DNA from: Nitrospirota bacterium
Lineage (GTDB): Bacteria; UBA2233
Length of the DNA: 64,000 bases
Assembly (NCBI GenBank): GCA_011620345.1
Contig: WOZJ01000015.1
Span: 1-64,000, forward strand
Reading direction: 5' to 3'
Below, in pieces: positions 27,549-38,292 of this stretch. The stretch's first letter is position 1, and each line of letters opens with the position of its first letter. The position numbers and the translations under genes are program-made. Below the pieces are notes generated by a model, which was given only the letters and a program-made list of their open reading frames with translations, was not told where the DNA came from and ran no database searches.

Positions 27549-29186
27549 TCAACCGTTCAGGATAACGGGAAGGATGAGAGGCCTCTTGTTGAGCGTTTTT
27601 TGGAAGAAGCGCTTAAGCTTCTTTCGTACGCTTTCCTTTAAGGCGTCGGGGTCTTTGAAGGCTTGAGGGCCGAGAGATTCTACGGTTTCTTCGAGGATTT
27701 TTCTGGCCTTGAAGAGGTGGTCACCGCTGCTTCCGTTCAGAAAACCGCTGGAAACGAGCTCGAAGAGCGTCTCCACTTCCCTCGTTTTGTCGTTGAGGTT
27801 GATCAAGACGACCACAATCCCTTCGTTCGAGAGAATCCGCCTTTCTTTGAGCGTCTGCGGGTCGATGTCGGCAAGAAGCTTGCCTACGGCCGGAATCCTG
27901 CCTACCGGTACGGTGCCCAGCTGCTCGGTTCCTTCTTTGCTGACCGCGAAGCGCTCGCCGTCGAGCGCATAGATCAACCGTTCCTTGGGGACTCCCGTCT
28001 CGAGCGCAAGTTCCAAGTGCTGCTTGAGGTGGCGGATCTCGCCGTGGATAGGCATAAAGTACCGCGGCTTAACGAGTTCGAGCATCAGCCGTTGATCTTC
28101 CCTGGCTCCATGTCCGGAGGCGTGAACTTTTGCGTCGCGTCCGTAGACCGCGTTTGCACCCTGAGCGTAAAGGCCGTTGATGACCTCGTACACCTGGCGC
28201 TCGTTGCCGGGGATGATCCTGGAGGAGAATACAACCGTATCGCCTTCCTCGATAACGATCGAGCGGTGGGCCTTGTTTGTGATGGCCCTTAGCACGGCCT
28301 GAAACTCCCCTTGAGAACCAGTCACGAGGGCGACTACCTCTTGGGGCTTGAGGGATCGAATCGCGCTTTCATGGACCCATAGGCCTACCGGGAGGCGCAA
28401 ATATCCAAGCTCTACGGCCGTTTGCAGGTTGTTCAGCATGCTTCTTCCGCAAACGGCCACTTTTCTGCCGAAACGCTCTGCAAGCTCGAACACCTGTTGA
28501 ATTCTCGGAATGTGCGAGGAGAACGTCGTAAAGACGATCTTGCCCGTTGCCTTTTCGAAAATCGGCTCGAGGGCGGGCAAAACCTCCGCTTCGGACGGAG
28601 TGAACCCCTCTACTTCTATGTTTGTCGAGTCGCTGAGCATCAAAAGCACCCCTTCCTCACCAAGCGCTGCAAACCGCTCCTTGTCGAAAGGGGGCCCTTG
28701 TGTTTTAAAGTCAGACGTATGAACGACCATGCCGGCCGGGGTTTTGATGGCCAGCGCAAGCGAACCAACGATCGAGTGGGCGACAGAGACAAACTCGATA
28801 TCGAACGGGCCGACTTGGACCTTGTCTCCGGCGTTCACTCTTTTTAAGAGCCCTTGAGGACTCGCGTTATGCTCTTTGAGCCTGCTTGTGATCAAGGCCA
28901 GCGTGAAGTCCGTCCCGTAGACAGGGACGCCAAGCTCCCTGAAAAAATAAGGGATTGCCCCTATATGGTCTTCGTGCCCGTGCGTGGCCACGATCGCCAA
29001 CAGCTTCGGGCCGTCTTCGAACAGGTATTGCGGGTCTGGCAAGTAGGCATCGATCCCGTAGCAGGGTTCGCTCGAGAACATCTGGCCGAAATCGATCAGC
29101 ACGGCCTCCCCTTTGTACTCGAGTACCAAGGCGTTGATTCCGATCTCGCCCAACCCCCCCAACGGGGTAACGATGACACGTTCCAT
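27549..29186 (-). CDS. rnj: Ribonuclease J
   Basis: RNase J is a metallo-beta-lactamase/beta-CASP nuclease with 5' exo- and endonuclease activity in mRNA and rRNA processing. The zinc motif HxHxDH is H69-G-H-E-D-H74. Other markers are VHTSDFK, LMLSDSTN, the beta-CASP segment (TTFSSHIPRIQQV), ASGHG and HGEIRHLKQH. Length 545 is typical. It heads the rnj-ftsK-lolA unit. No obvious ribosome-binding site precedes the ATG. Its presence in a Gram-negative genome is compatible with deltaproteobacteria-like lineages. Confidence 0.95.
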   Translation of the reverse strand: MERVIVTPLGGLGEIGINALVLEYKGEAVLIDFGQMFSSEPCYGIDAYLPDPQYLFEDGPKLLAIVATHGHEDHIGAIPYFFRELGVPVYGTDFTLALITSRLKEHNASPQGLLKRVNAGDKVQVGPFDIEFVSVAHSIVGSLALAIKTPAGMVVHTSDFKTQGPPFDKERFAALGEEGVLLMLSDSTNIEVEGFTPSEAEVLPALEPIFEKATGKIVFTTFSSHIPRIQQVFELAERFGRKVAVCGRSMLNNLQTAVELGYLRLPVGLWVHESAIRSLKPQEVVALVTGSQGEFQAVLRAITNKAHRSIVIEEGDTVVFSSRIIPGNERQVYEVINGLYAQGANAVYGRDAKVHASGHGAREDQRLMLELVKPRYFMPIHGEIRHLKQHLELALETGVPKERLIYALDGERFAVSKEGTEQLGTVPVGRIPAVGKLLADIDPQTLKERRILSNEGIVVVLINLNDKTREVETLFELVSSGFLNGSSGDHLFKARKILEETVESLGPQAFKDPDALKESVRKKLKRFFQKTLNKRPLILPVILNG

Positions 29187-29347
29187 AATGCGCTAGGGCG
29201 GTTCTCCTACGGAAGTTCTAATATAGGTTTTATAGTACCAACGAACACGGGTGCTAGGCAACAACGGCGTTGTCCGTCCCGCGACCGGACGGCAATGTCG
29301 ACCGCTTTGCTGTAGGCAATGGGACAATTTCCTGGCATTTGTCTTGA

Positions 29348-29356
29348 TGGTATAAT
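29348..29356 (+). promoter_or_regulatory. Extended -10 promoter for the sugar transporter gene
   Basis: TGG immediately followed by TATAAT (29351-29356) forms an extended -10 element. The -35 region 17 bases upstream (TTTCCT) is weak, as often in extended -10 promoters. Transcription would start near 29363, about 48 bases upstream of the transporter ATG. Confidence 0.55.
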
Positions 29357-29410
29357 CAGGTTCCCCTGCATGTTTTAATGATTAAGCCGACTTGTCAAAA
29401 GGGAGTACGC

Positions 29411-30757
29411 ATGCAAAAGAAAAAACACGCGCAGACAAGCTTTCTTCTGGCCGCACTGGCCGGGCTCCTTTTTGGCTACGATACGGGCGTGATTTCCGGG
29501 GCGCTGTTGTTCATCAAGCGGGAGTTCGTTGTAAGTCCGCTCCTTGAAGGGGTGATCGTTGCCGCGGTTTTACTCGGCTGCCTTATAGGCGTCTCCGTTG
29601 GAATGCCGTTGGCGCAGAGGTTCGGCAGGAGGGCCACGCTGTTTCTTAGCGCCGTCGTCTTCATCGTGGGGACGATTGCTTGCACGTTTGCCCTGGATAT
29701 TGCCTGGCTGATTGCCGCTCGCTTGATTTTAGGGCTTGCAATCGGGATATCTTCAATGTGTGCCCCCGTTTACCTGGCCGAGCTTGCGCCTGCGGGTGTC
29801 AGGGGAAGGCTCGTCACGCTCTTTCAGCTTTGCATTACCTTGGGAATCCTTACTGCGTACCTCGTCGACTTGCTGCTAGCACCCCATTGGCGGGGCATGT
29901 TCTTTGTGGGCGTTGTTCCCGCCATGATCTTGCTGATTGGCATTTTGCCCAGCCCAGAAAGCCCTAGATGGCTTCTGTCCAAAGGGAGGGAGGACAAGGC
30001 TTGGGAGGTGTTGCTGCGCGTCCGGAGCACAAAGAAAGAGGCGAAAAGGGAGCTGGTCGACATCAAAGAAAGCCTGGCGCACCAGCAAGGGGGGCTTGGA
30101 ACGCTCCTTAAGACCCATCTTCGGGTGGCGCTGGCGATCGGCGTCCTTTTGGCCTTTTTCCAGCAAGTGACCGGGATTAACGCCGTGATTTACTTTGCAC
30201 CATCGATTTTCAAGGCCGCCGGGTTTGGATCGGACCTTGGCGCGCTTCTTGCGACCGTCGGGGTGGGGGTAATCAACGTCCTGGCCACGATCGCCGCGCT
30301 TTACGCCATCGACCGGCTGGGTCGGCGTTACCTTTTGCTACTCGGTCTTTCTGGGATGATCGTTACGTTGAGCGCGCTTGCCGTAGGGTTTTGGATAGGC
30401 CAGGGAGGGTTTCTCGCCCCGCTGACGGTTGCAAGCGTTCTTATGTACATCATGTTCTTCGCGATTGGCCTAGGGCCGGGCTTTTGGCTTCTGGCCGCAG
30501 AAATATTCCCTTTGGAAGTGCGCTCGCTAGGCATGGGCTTAGCTACGCTGGCCAACTGGGGCTCGAACCTCGTGGTGTCGCTTACCTTCCCGATGCTGCT
30601 CCATTCCTTAGGCGGAGCGGGTGTCTTTTCTCTCTACGCGTTTTTCTCTGTCATTGCCTGGGTGTTCATTAAGGGCTACGTTCCGGAGACGAAAGGAAAG
30701 ACGCTCGAAGAAATCGAGGCTTACTGGCTGGGGTTCAATCGACAGACGAAGCTTTAG
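29411..30757 (+). CDS. Sugar:proton symporter, major facilitator superfamily
   Basis: A 448-residue inner-membrane transporter with about twelve hydrophobic helices. Sugar-porter signatures are present: GYDTGVISGAL in helix 1, RFGRRATL (loop 2-3), PESPRWLLSKGR, QQVTGINAVIYFAP in helix 7, DRLGRRYLL (loop 8-9) and PETKGKTLEEIE at the end. These match the XylE/GalP/AraE branch; the sugar is not readable. I chose ATG 29411 because AAAAGGGAG lies 7 bases upstream; an ATG at 29378 has no such site. It stands alone with its own promoter. It could import glucose released by the exported GH31 enzyme at 53245, but that link is inference. Confidence 0.9.
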   Translation: MQKKKHAQTSFLLAALAGLLFGYDTGVISGALLFIKREFVVSPLLEGVIVAAVLLGCLIGVSVGMPLAQRFGRRATLFLSAVVFIVGTIACTFALDIAWLIAARLILGLAIGISSMCAPVYLAELAPAGVRGRLVTLFQLCITLGILTAYLVDLLLAPHWRGMFFVGVVPAMILLIGILPSPESPRWLLSKGREDKAWEVLLRVRSTKKEAKRELVDIKESLAHQQGGLGTLLKTHLRVALAIGVLLAFFQQVTGINAVIYFAPSIFKAAGFGSDLGALLATVGVGVINVLATIAALYAIDRLGRRYLLLLGLSGMIVTLSALAVGFWIGQGGFLAPLTVASVLMYIMFFAIGLGPGFWLLAAEIFPLEVRSLGMGLATLANWGSNLVVSLTFPMLLHSLGGAGVFSLYAFFSVIAWVFIKGYVPETKGKTLEEIEAYWLGFNRQTKL

Positions 30758-30849
30758 GATGAAGGGACGGTTTAGACCCCTCTTGGAGCGATACCGGCGC
30801 GAGGTTCGTCGTTGAGGGCTGGCAAGGCTTAGGCGCGGCAGTGTCCCGT

Positions 30850-32514
30850 CTAAGCGCCCTGCTCTCTGTAAGTGCCGAATACGGCCCTTAGGGTATCCGA
30901 AATCTCGCCCACGGAGGCATAGGCCTCTACCGCCTCGAGGATCGAAGGCATAATGTTTTCGCCCGCCCTAGCCGTCTTGGAGAGCCTCTCTAGGGCCTCC
31001 AAAGCCTTACTGTCCCCTCTTGATGCCTTGATTTGTGAAAGTCTTTCGATTTGTCCGCGTTCGAGCTCGGGGTCTACCCGAAAGACGGCGATTTTGAGGT
31101 CTTCCTCTTCCTCAAAGGCGTTCATGCCCACGACGATCTCGCGTTTTTCTTCGAGGGCCCTTTGGTAGGCATACGCGCTTTCCTCGATTTTTCGCTTGAT
31201 GAACCCGGATTCGATGCACTCGAGGACCGAGCCCCTATCTTCGACCTCCCTCATCAACTTCCTTGTCTTGCGCTCGAGCGCATCCGTGAGCGCTTCGATG
31301 GCGAAGCTTCCGCCAAAGGGGTCGATCGTGTCCGTCAGGTGGGTTTCGTTCGCGATCACCTGCTGGGTACGTAGCGCAAGCTTGACGGAAGCTTCGCTTG
31401 GCAGCCCTAGCGCTTCGTCCATGGAGTTCGTATGGAGCGACTGACACCCCCCCAATACGGCCGCGAGCGCCTGGATCGTGATGCGGACGACGTTGTTCTC
31501 GATCTGCTTGGCCGTAAGCGTGGAACCCGCCGTCTGCACATGGAAGCGCATCATGAGCGAACGGGGGTCTTTGGGGGCGTAGCGCTCCTTTATGAGCCTC
31601 GCCCATAGACGCCTTGCAGCCCGGAACTTGGCAATTTCCTCCAAGAGGGCGTTGTGCGCGTTGAAGAAGAACGAAAGCCTCGGGGCGAACGAGTCGATCG
31701 TAAGGCCCGCCTGGATCGCCGCCTCGACGTAGGCCAGGCCGTTTAAGAGCGTGTAGGCGATTTCCTGCGCGGCCGTGGAACCGGCCTCCCTGATGTGGTA
31801 ACCGGAAATGGAGATCGTGTTGAATTTTGGGCAGGTGTCTCTGGCGAACGCGAAGATGTCCGTGATGATTTTAAGCGAGGGCTTGGGCGGGAAGATGTAG
31901 GTCCCGCGCGCGATATACTCCTTGAGGATGTCGTTTTGAATCGTGCCCTGAAGGCGCTCGGTCGCAATCCCCTGCTTCTTGCCGACGGCGATGTACATGG
32001 CGAGCAGGATGGCCGCCGTGGCGTTGATCGTCATGGAAGTCGAGACCTCCCCCAAGGGGATGCCATCGAAGAGTACCTCCATGTCAAAGAGCGTGTCGAT
32101 CGCCACGCCGACCTTCCCGACCTCTCCTTTGGCGAGCGGATGGTCGGAATCGTAGCCCATCTGCGTGGGCAGGTCAAACGCCACGCTGAGCCCAGTCTGG
32201 CCCTTGGAGAGCAGGTAGCGGTAGCGAGCGTTCGTTTCCTTGGCCGTCCCGAACCCGGCGTACTGGCGCATTGTCCAGGGCCTTCCCCTGTACATCGTGG
32301 GGTATACCCCCCTAGAGAACGGGAACTCGCCCGGGAAGCCGATGTCTTCGAGGTAGGGCTTGTTCAGCGTATCGAGCGGAGTGTAGAGCGGCTCGATGGG
32401 CAAAGAGCTTGCCTCGAAGCGCGCCTGGCGCTCCTTGAGCGCCCTTGCGGTGGTTTCGTAACGATCCTTGGCCTCTTGGAGCTTACTTGGGTCTTCTTTC
32501 CAGTATCCTGCCAT
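30850..32514 (-). CDS. mcmA1: Methylmalonyl-CoA mutase, large (substrate-binding) subunit
   Basis: This adenosylcobalamin-dependent isomerase interconverts methylmalonyl-CoA and succinyl-CoA. The barrel motifs are typical: [54 protein letters not shown] and [18 protein letters not shown]. The Tyr in RQYAG and the Arg in IARGTY match the residues I recall as distinguishing methylmalonyl-CoA from isobutyryl-CoA mutases (Phe and Gln there). At 554 residues it lacks the C-terminal B12-binding domain, which must be a separate gene; none is in the window. It ends the propionyl-CoA operon, 14 bases after the biotin carrier. Confidence 0.93.
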   Translation of the reverse strand: MAGYWKEDPSKLQEAKDRYETTARALKERQARFEASSLPIEPLYTPLDTLNKPYLEDIGFPGEFPFSRGVYPTMYRGRPWTMRQYAGFGTAKETNARYRYLLSKGQTGLSVAFDLPTQMGYDSDHPLAKGEVGKVGVAIDTLFDMEVLFDGIPLGEVSTSMTINATAAILLAMYIAVGKKQGIATERLQGTIQNDILKEYIARGTYIFPPKPSLKIITDIFAFARDTCPKFNTISISGYHIREAGSTAAQEIAYTLLNGLAYVEAAIQAGLTIDSFAPRLSFFFNAHNALLEEIAKFRAARRLWARLIKERYAPKDPRSLMMRFHVQTAGSTLTAKQIENNVVRITIQALAAVLGGCQSLHTNSMDEALGLPSEASVKLALRTQQVIANETHLTDTIDPFGGSFAIEALTDALERKTRKLMREVEDRGSVLECIESGFIKRKIEESAYAYQRALEEKREIVVGMNAFEEEEDLKIAVFRVDPELERGQIERLSQIKASRGDSKALEALERLSKTARAGENIMPSILEAVEAYASVGEISDTLRAVFGTYREQGA

Positions 32515-32528
32515 CGTGTTGCTGCCTT

Positions 32529-33062
32529 TTAGGGTAAGGCGGTTGCCTGGCCGATTGTGATGAGGGGGGCCTTGCCCTCGAGGGCCTGGCCTTCCTGGGC
32601 AAAAATCTTTAAAACTACCCCCTCGATCGGGCTCTTGAGCTCGTTTTCCATCTTCATCGCCTCGATGACGGCGAGCCCTTGGCCTTTTTCCACCTTCTCA
32701 CCCTTGGCGACCAAGACGGCAACGACCTTTCCGGGCATGGGGGCCGTAACCGTAACCTCCCCCCCCTGTGCGGCCGCTCCTTCTTTGGCTTGCTGTAACA
32801 GCGCTTCTCGCTCGTCCAGGACGGAGACAATCAAGGGCTCATTCCCGAAATGCAGTTCAATATCGCCGTTTTGAATATCGCAGTCGAACTCGTAGACCCT
32901 CGTTCCCACGATCACGCTGAAGCAGTTGGGCTCTACTCTGTGGGCATCGAGCTCGATTGTTCGTCCGTCTTCGAACCGGACGAGAACCCTGGCCAGCCCC
33001 AACCCGGGCTTTTCGACCTCCAGGCGTTGTTTAAGCGCGTTGAGCCGAACGATGTACCCCAT
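32529..33062 (-). CDS. Biotin carboxyl carrier subunit of acyl-CoA carboxylase
   Basis: This 177-residue protein ends with a biotinyl domain: [17 protein letters not shown] then the biotinylation motif EAMKMENEL, whose central lysine is modified. The N-terminal half (about 1-95) resembles the BT-like linker of propionyl-CoA carboxylase alpha subunits, here on a separate polypeptide. An Ala/Gln-rich linker joins the two. The ATG at 33062 lies 2 bases after the biotin carboxylase stop; an upstream TTG is possible but unnecessary. It serves the carboxylase of this operon. Confidence 0.88.
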   Translation of the reverse strand: MGYIVRLNALKQRLEVEKPGLGLARVLVRFEDGRTIELDAHRVEPNCFSVIVGTRVYEFDCDIQNGDIELHFGNEPLIVSVLDEREALLQQAKEGAAAQGGEVTVTAPMPGKVVAVLVAKGEKVEKGQGLAVIEAMKMENELKSPIEGVVLKIFAQEGQALEGKAPLITIGQATALP

Positions 33063-33064
33063 GG

Positions 33065-34576
33065 CTAGCGTAGAGCCTTCCAGGGGGTGTAGCGCCAAAA
33101 CGAGGCCTGGGCGCCAGCGGCTCGGCGTTGTCCAAGCCCTCTTTGGATCTGTTCTTGACGAAACCTTACCGTGGCCGCCGTGGCCAGGATCACGTCCTCG
33201 GGAGGTAGCTCTTTCTCGGACTCCTCTTTGAGCTCAGGCCAGTGGGTATCCAGGAAGCGGGTATCGTAATCGCCCGTTTGAAAGGCTTTGGATTGGATGA
33301 CGTCCAAAAGAAACGAGACGTTCGAGCGGATTCCACGGATTTTGAGTTCGCCAAGCGCGCGCACCATTCGTTTTATCGCTAGCGGCCGAGTTTCGTCCCA
33401 GACAATGAGCTTGGCGATGATTGGATCGTAATAGATGGGCACTTTGGCGCCCTCGAACACGCCGGAGTCCAGCCGGACGAACGGGCCTCCGGGTACACGG
33501 AACGAGCGGATGAGCCCGGGCGAGGGCAGAAAGCCGTTGTCCGGGTCCTCGGCGTAGATACGGCACTCGATCGCGTGGCCCTTGCCCTTGATATTAGGCT
33601 GGTCGAGGCTCAAGCGCTCCCCCCTGGCGATTGCGACCTGCATACGGACAAGGTCAACCCCGAGGATCGCTTCGGTGATGGGGTGCTCGACCTGAAGCCG
33701 GGTGTTCATCTCGAGGAAGTAGAAGTTGCGGTTTTCGTCCACGAGGCACTCGATCGTACCAGCGCCCTCGTAGCCCACGGCCTTGGCCGCGCGCACGGCC
33801 ATCTCGCCCATCCTCTCGCGCATCGTATCATCGAGCACTACGCTCGGGGTTTCTTCGATGACCTTCTGGTGGCGGCGTTGCATCGAGCACTCTCTCTCGA
33901 GCAAGTGGAACGTGTTGCCGAACGTGTCTGCAATGACTTGGATTTCAATATGTCTCGGCTTGGAAACGAGCTTTTCAAGGTAGACATCGCCATCGCCGAA
34001 GGCCTGCAAGGCCTCCGAGGCGGCAGACCGAAACGCCGAGGCCAGGTCATTCATGCCTTCGGCGATGCGCATGCCTTTTCCGCCCCCGCCTGCCTTAGCC
34101 TTGATGAGCAGAGGGTATCCCGTCTTCTCTGCGAGGCGCTGAACCTCTTCAAGCGTCCGGACGGGCTCGAGCGTCCCGGGAATGACGGGTACCCCGGCCT
34201 CCGTCATTAACTGCCTGGCCGTCGTTTTATGGCCCATCTTGCGGATTGCCTCTGGCTTTGGGCCGATAAATACGATTCCTTCTTCTTCTAAGCGTTCCGC
34301 GAACTCCGGATTTTCTGCCAAGAACCCGTAGCCCGGGTGAATGGCCTGCGCTTTTGTTTTTCTGGCCGCCGCCAGTATCTTTTCGACGTCTAGGTAGGTT
34401 TCCCTAGAGGTCGTTCCTTCAAGCCCTACCGCCTCATCGGCCATGCGCACGTGCAGGCTGTGCCTGTCGGGCTCGGAGAAGACGGCTACGGAGGCGACTC
34501 CCATCTCTTTGAGCGTTCGGATGATTCGCGCGGCGACTTCGCCACGGTTGGCGATCAGGACTTTTTTTATGTTCAT
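33065..34576 (-). CDS. pccA: Acyl-CoA (propionyl-CoA) carboxylase, biotin carboxylase subunit
   Basis: This ATP-grasp enzyme carboxylates biotin using bicarbonate and ATP. Motifs include KVLIANRGEVAARIIRT at the N-terminus, IHPGYGFLAENPEF, the glycine-rich KAGGGGKGMR loop, the ERECSMQRRHQK segment and FLEMNTRLQVEHPITE. Length 503 covers biotin carboxylase only; the biotinyl domain is the next gene. It follows the carboxyltransferase gene by 13 bases. Substrate assignment to propionyl-CoA is inferred from the mutase in the same operon. A second biotin carboxylase (46416) lies in an acetyl-CoA carboxylase setting. Confidence 0.92.
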   Translation of the reverse strand: MNIKKVLIANRGEVAARIIRTLKEMGVASVAVFSEPDRHSLHVRMADEAVGLEGTTSRETYLDVEKILAAARKTKAQAIHPGYGFLAENPEFAERLEEEGIVFIGPKPEAIRKMGHKTTARQLMTEAGVPVIPGTLEPVRTLEEVQRLAEKTGYPLLIKAKAGGGGKGMRIAEGMNDLASAFRSAASEALQAFGDGDVYLEKLVSKPRHIEIQVIADTFGNTFHLLERECSMQRRHQKVIEETPSVVLDDTMRERMGEMAVRAAKAVGYEGAGTIECLVDENRNFYFLEMNTRLQVEHPITEAILGVDLVRMQVAIARGERLSLDQPNIKGKGHAIECRIYAEDPDNGFLPSPGLIRSFRVPGGPFVRLDSGVFEGAKVPIYYDPIIAKLIVWDETRPLAIKRMVRALGELKIRGIRSNVSFLLDVIQSKAFQTGDYDTRFLDTHWPELKEESEKELPPEDVILATAATVRFRQEQIQRGLGQRRAAGAQASFWRYTPWKALR

Positions 34577-34589
34577 CGGCCTGTCCGGG

Positions 34590-36155
<1,566 letters not shown>

Positions 36156-36202
36156 ACGCGGGCACCTTTTGATTGATTTAGGGTCGATTTCTTCTTGAAC
36201 TC

Positions 36203-36231
36203 ATAATAAACGTTTTGTAAAGGCGTGTCAA
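36203..36231 (-). promoter_or_regulatory. Sigma70-type promoter for the propionyl-CoA operon
   Basis: Read on the minus strand, TTGACA (36226-36231) and TATTAT (36203-36208) are spaced by 17 bases, the optimal distance. Transcription would start near 36196, about 40 bases upstream of the pccB ATG at 36155. Confidence 0.7.
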
Positions 36232-36443
36232 AACGCCATACCATTTGATTGGGTTGCCGGCTTATGGAGCAAAAATACCAACGGCTCGGGCTCAAAGAGC
36301 TAGGCCTTTCTTGGCTGGGATAGAAAACGGAAATTCTTTCGAGATAGGCTTAGGTTGGCCAAAGCGGCGGGCTTCAAGCGTAACTTTTGGAATGGTATGA
36401 TACGGATGCTGCATCGTCCTTCAAAAAAAGTGGGGTGCGTTTT

Positions 36444-37226
36444 ATGGGCATACGCAGGTGGTGCGTGGCATTTTTGGCGTCGCTTACCTTTCTTTTGGGC
36501 ATAGGCCCTGCAACCGCTCAGGACGTTGGGGTCTATGCGGCCGCAGATCTGCAGCTTGCCATGCGCTCGCTGATCCAAGCGTTCGAACAAGAAAACCCGC
36601 AAGCCCACGTCAAGGTAACTTTCGGTTCGTCTGGCAAGGGCTACGCCCAGCTTGCCTCTGGAGCGCCCCACGATTTGTTTTTCTCGGCCGACATGGATTA
36701 CGCAGAAAGGCTCGCACAAAAAGGCCTTACGCTTACCAAACCGAAACCCTACGGCCTAGGAAGGCTCGTCGTTTGGAGCCTGAGCGGCTCACAGGTTGAT
36801 GTTTCCAAGGGGCTCGACGTGCTCCTTGCGCCAACAATCAAAAAGATCGCGATCGCCAACCCCGAGCACGCCCCCTACGGAAGGGCGGCCAAGGAAGCGC
36901 TGGAGAAAGCCGGGATGTGGGAGAGGGTTAAAAATAAGCTGGTCATCGCCGAGAACATCTCCCAGGCCGCCCACTACGCGCTAAGCGGGGCGGCAGAGGT
37001 GGGCCTTATTGCCCTGCCGCTCGCCTTGGAGGGTGAGCTTGCCCAAAAGGGGCGCTACGCCTTGGTTCCAGAGGAGCTTCACCGGCCGCTTATCCAAGGG
37101 TTCGTCGTCATGAAACGGGCCGGAAACAACCCGGCGGCACTTCACTTTGCCGAGTTCATCGGATCGTCAAAGGCAAGGGAAGTTTTTTCTCGCTATGGGT
37201 TTGTGCTGCCCCCACTGGTTCCATGA
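36444..37226 (+). CDS. modA: Molybdate ABC transporter, periplasmic binding protein
   Basis: ModA captures molybdate (or tungstate) in the periplasm. The signal peptide spans about residues 1-25 (CVAFLASLTFLLGIGPATAQ). The mature protein starts DVGVYAAADLQLAM, close to the family's typical start, and includes FGSSGKGYAQLASGAPHDLFFSAD and AVEV-like AAEVGLIAL. Length is 260. The ATG at 36444 follows GGGGTG. A possible -10 (TATGAT, 36396-36401) lies upstream. It heads a nine-gene rightward chain in which each of the first four junctions overlaps or abuts. Confidence 0.93.
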   Translation: MGIRRWCVAFLASLTFLLGIGPATAQDVGVYAAADLQLAMRSLIQAFEQENPQAHVKVTFGSSGKGYAQLASGAPHDLFFSADMDYAERLAQKGLTLTKPKPYGLGRLVVWSLSGSQVDVSKGLDVLLAPTIKKIAIANPEHAPYGRAAKEALEKAGMWERVKNKLVIAENISQAAHYALSGAAEVGLIALPLALEGELAQKGRYALVPEELHRPLIQGFVVMKRAGNNPAALHFAEFIGSSKAREVFSRYGFVLPPLVP

Positions 37227-37633
37227 ACCGAGTCCAAGGCCGCATCCTTGGGATCGAAGCGAGCGATGGCGTGTCGCTCGTGGACATCGAAACGGGCGGT
37301 GGAGCGATTTCTGCCGTTATTTTGGAAACGCCGGAAAGCTCGGAGTATATGAGACTTGGCGCCGAGGTGTACGTTTTGTTTAAAGAGACAGAGGTGGCGC
37401 TAGGCCTGGATGCGGGCAAGATGAGCTACCTGAACGTGTTCGACGGGAAGGTCTCTGGCATGAGGTGTGGGCGGGTTCTTGCAGAAGTTGTCGTTTGGAC
37501 GGCGGCGGGAGAAATCGTTTCCATCATTACGAAGCGCTCGTTCGAGAGGCTTGGCTTGAAAGAAGGGGCCAGGGTGAAGGCGGTCATCAAATCGACCGAG
37601 GTCGCGCTGCAGGGCCTTGGGGTACCATCATGA
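37223..37633 (+). CDS. Molybdopterin-binding (Mop/TOBE) protein with two domains
   Basis: This 136-residue cytoplasmic protein has two tandem Mop-like halves: about 1-65, ending TEVALGL, and about 70-136, ending TEVALQGLG. The repeat suggests a di-Mop molybdate-binding protein. Such proteins store oxyanions or sense them when fused to DNA-binding domains; no DNA-binding part is seen here. The ATG overlaps the modA stop as ATGA, and its own stop overlaps the modB ATG. Placement between modA and modB is unusual but keeps it in the transport operon. Confidence 0.85.
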   Translation: MNRVQGRILGIEASDGVSLVDIETGGGAISAVILETPESSEYMRLGAEVYVLFKETEVALGLDAGKMSYLNVFDGKVSGMRCGRVLAEVVVWTAAGEIVSIITKRSFERLGLKEGARVKAVIKSTEVALQGLGVPS

Positions 37634-38292
37634 ACCTTACCCCGTTTTTTTTGACGTTCAAGCTGGCACTTTGTGCGACCGTCATTTTGACCGCAATAGG
37701 AATACCTGCCGCCCTTTGGCTGGCAAACAGGCGCTCGTTGCTCGCAAGCGGGCTCGAGGCCTCCGTTGCCCTGCCGCTCGTTTTGCCCCCTAGCGTGCTA
37801 GGGTTCTACCTCTTGCTCATGTTCCGCGCCGACGGGCCTTTCGGTGCAGTCTGGGAACGGTTTTTCGGGCATCCGCTCGTGTTTAACTTTGAAGGGCTTG
37901 TCCTTGCCTCGGTCGTGTTCGGGCTTCCTTTTATGGTCCAGCCGCTGGTTGCCGGCGTTCGCTCCATCCCGAAAGAGCTTATCGAGGCGAGCACCACGCT
38001 TGGCAAGCCTTGGTGGACGACGCTCGTCCGTGTCGTGTTGCCCAACATGAAGGCTTCGATCCTGACGGGCTGCGTGCTGGCGTTTGCCCATGCCGTAGGC
38101 GAGTTCGGCGTCGTCCTTATGGTCGGCGGGAACATCGAGGGAGAGACCCGCGTGGTGTCGCTTGCCATCTACGACGCCGTCGAAGCGCTCGATTACCGAT
38201 CGGCCCATGTCTACGCCTCGGTGTTGTTCGCATTTTCGTTCTTGACGCTGCTTGCCGTGTACCGGGTCAACAGGAGGTTTTTTTCGGCATGA
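37630..38292 (+). CDS. modB: Molybdate ABC transporter permease
   Basis: A 220-residue inner-membrane protein with about five helices. The conserved ABC-permease EAA-type loop reads IEASTTLGKPWWTTLVRVVLPNM, the docking site for ModC, and LPLVLPPSVLGFYLL and HAVGEFGVVLMVGG are typical of ModB/CysT-type permeases. The start at 37630 overlaps the preceding stop (ATGA) and the stop overlaps the modC ATG in the same way. Together these overlaps point to tight translational coupling of the transporter genes. Confidence 0.93.
   Translation: MNLTPFFLTFKLALCATVILTAIGIPAALWLANRRSLLASGLEASVALPLVLPPSVLGFYLLLMFRADGPFGAVWERFFGHPLVFNFEGLVLASVVFGLPFMVQPLVAGVRSIPKELIEASTTLGKPWWTTLVRVVLPNMKASILTGCVLAFAHAVGEFGVVLMVGGNIEGETRVVSLAIYDAVEALDYRSAHVYASVLFAFSFLTLLAVYRVNRRFFSA

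Noticed and set aside
27663-28292. Open frame of 209 codons antisense to RNase J
   Set aside because: RNase J motifs cover the same bases; the antisense product has no recognisable features or ribosome-binding site.
31795-32532. Open frame of 245 codons antisense to the methylmalonyl-CoA mutase gene
   Set aside because: The other strand has clear family motifs throughout. The antisense frame shows no recognisable domain and is typical of a GC-rich coding shadow.
36300-36719. Leftward open frame of 139 codons over the start of modA
   Set aside because: It overlaps the modA signal peptide and promoter region and has no recognisable product.
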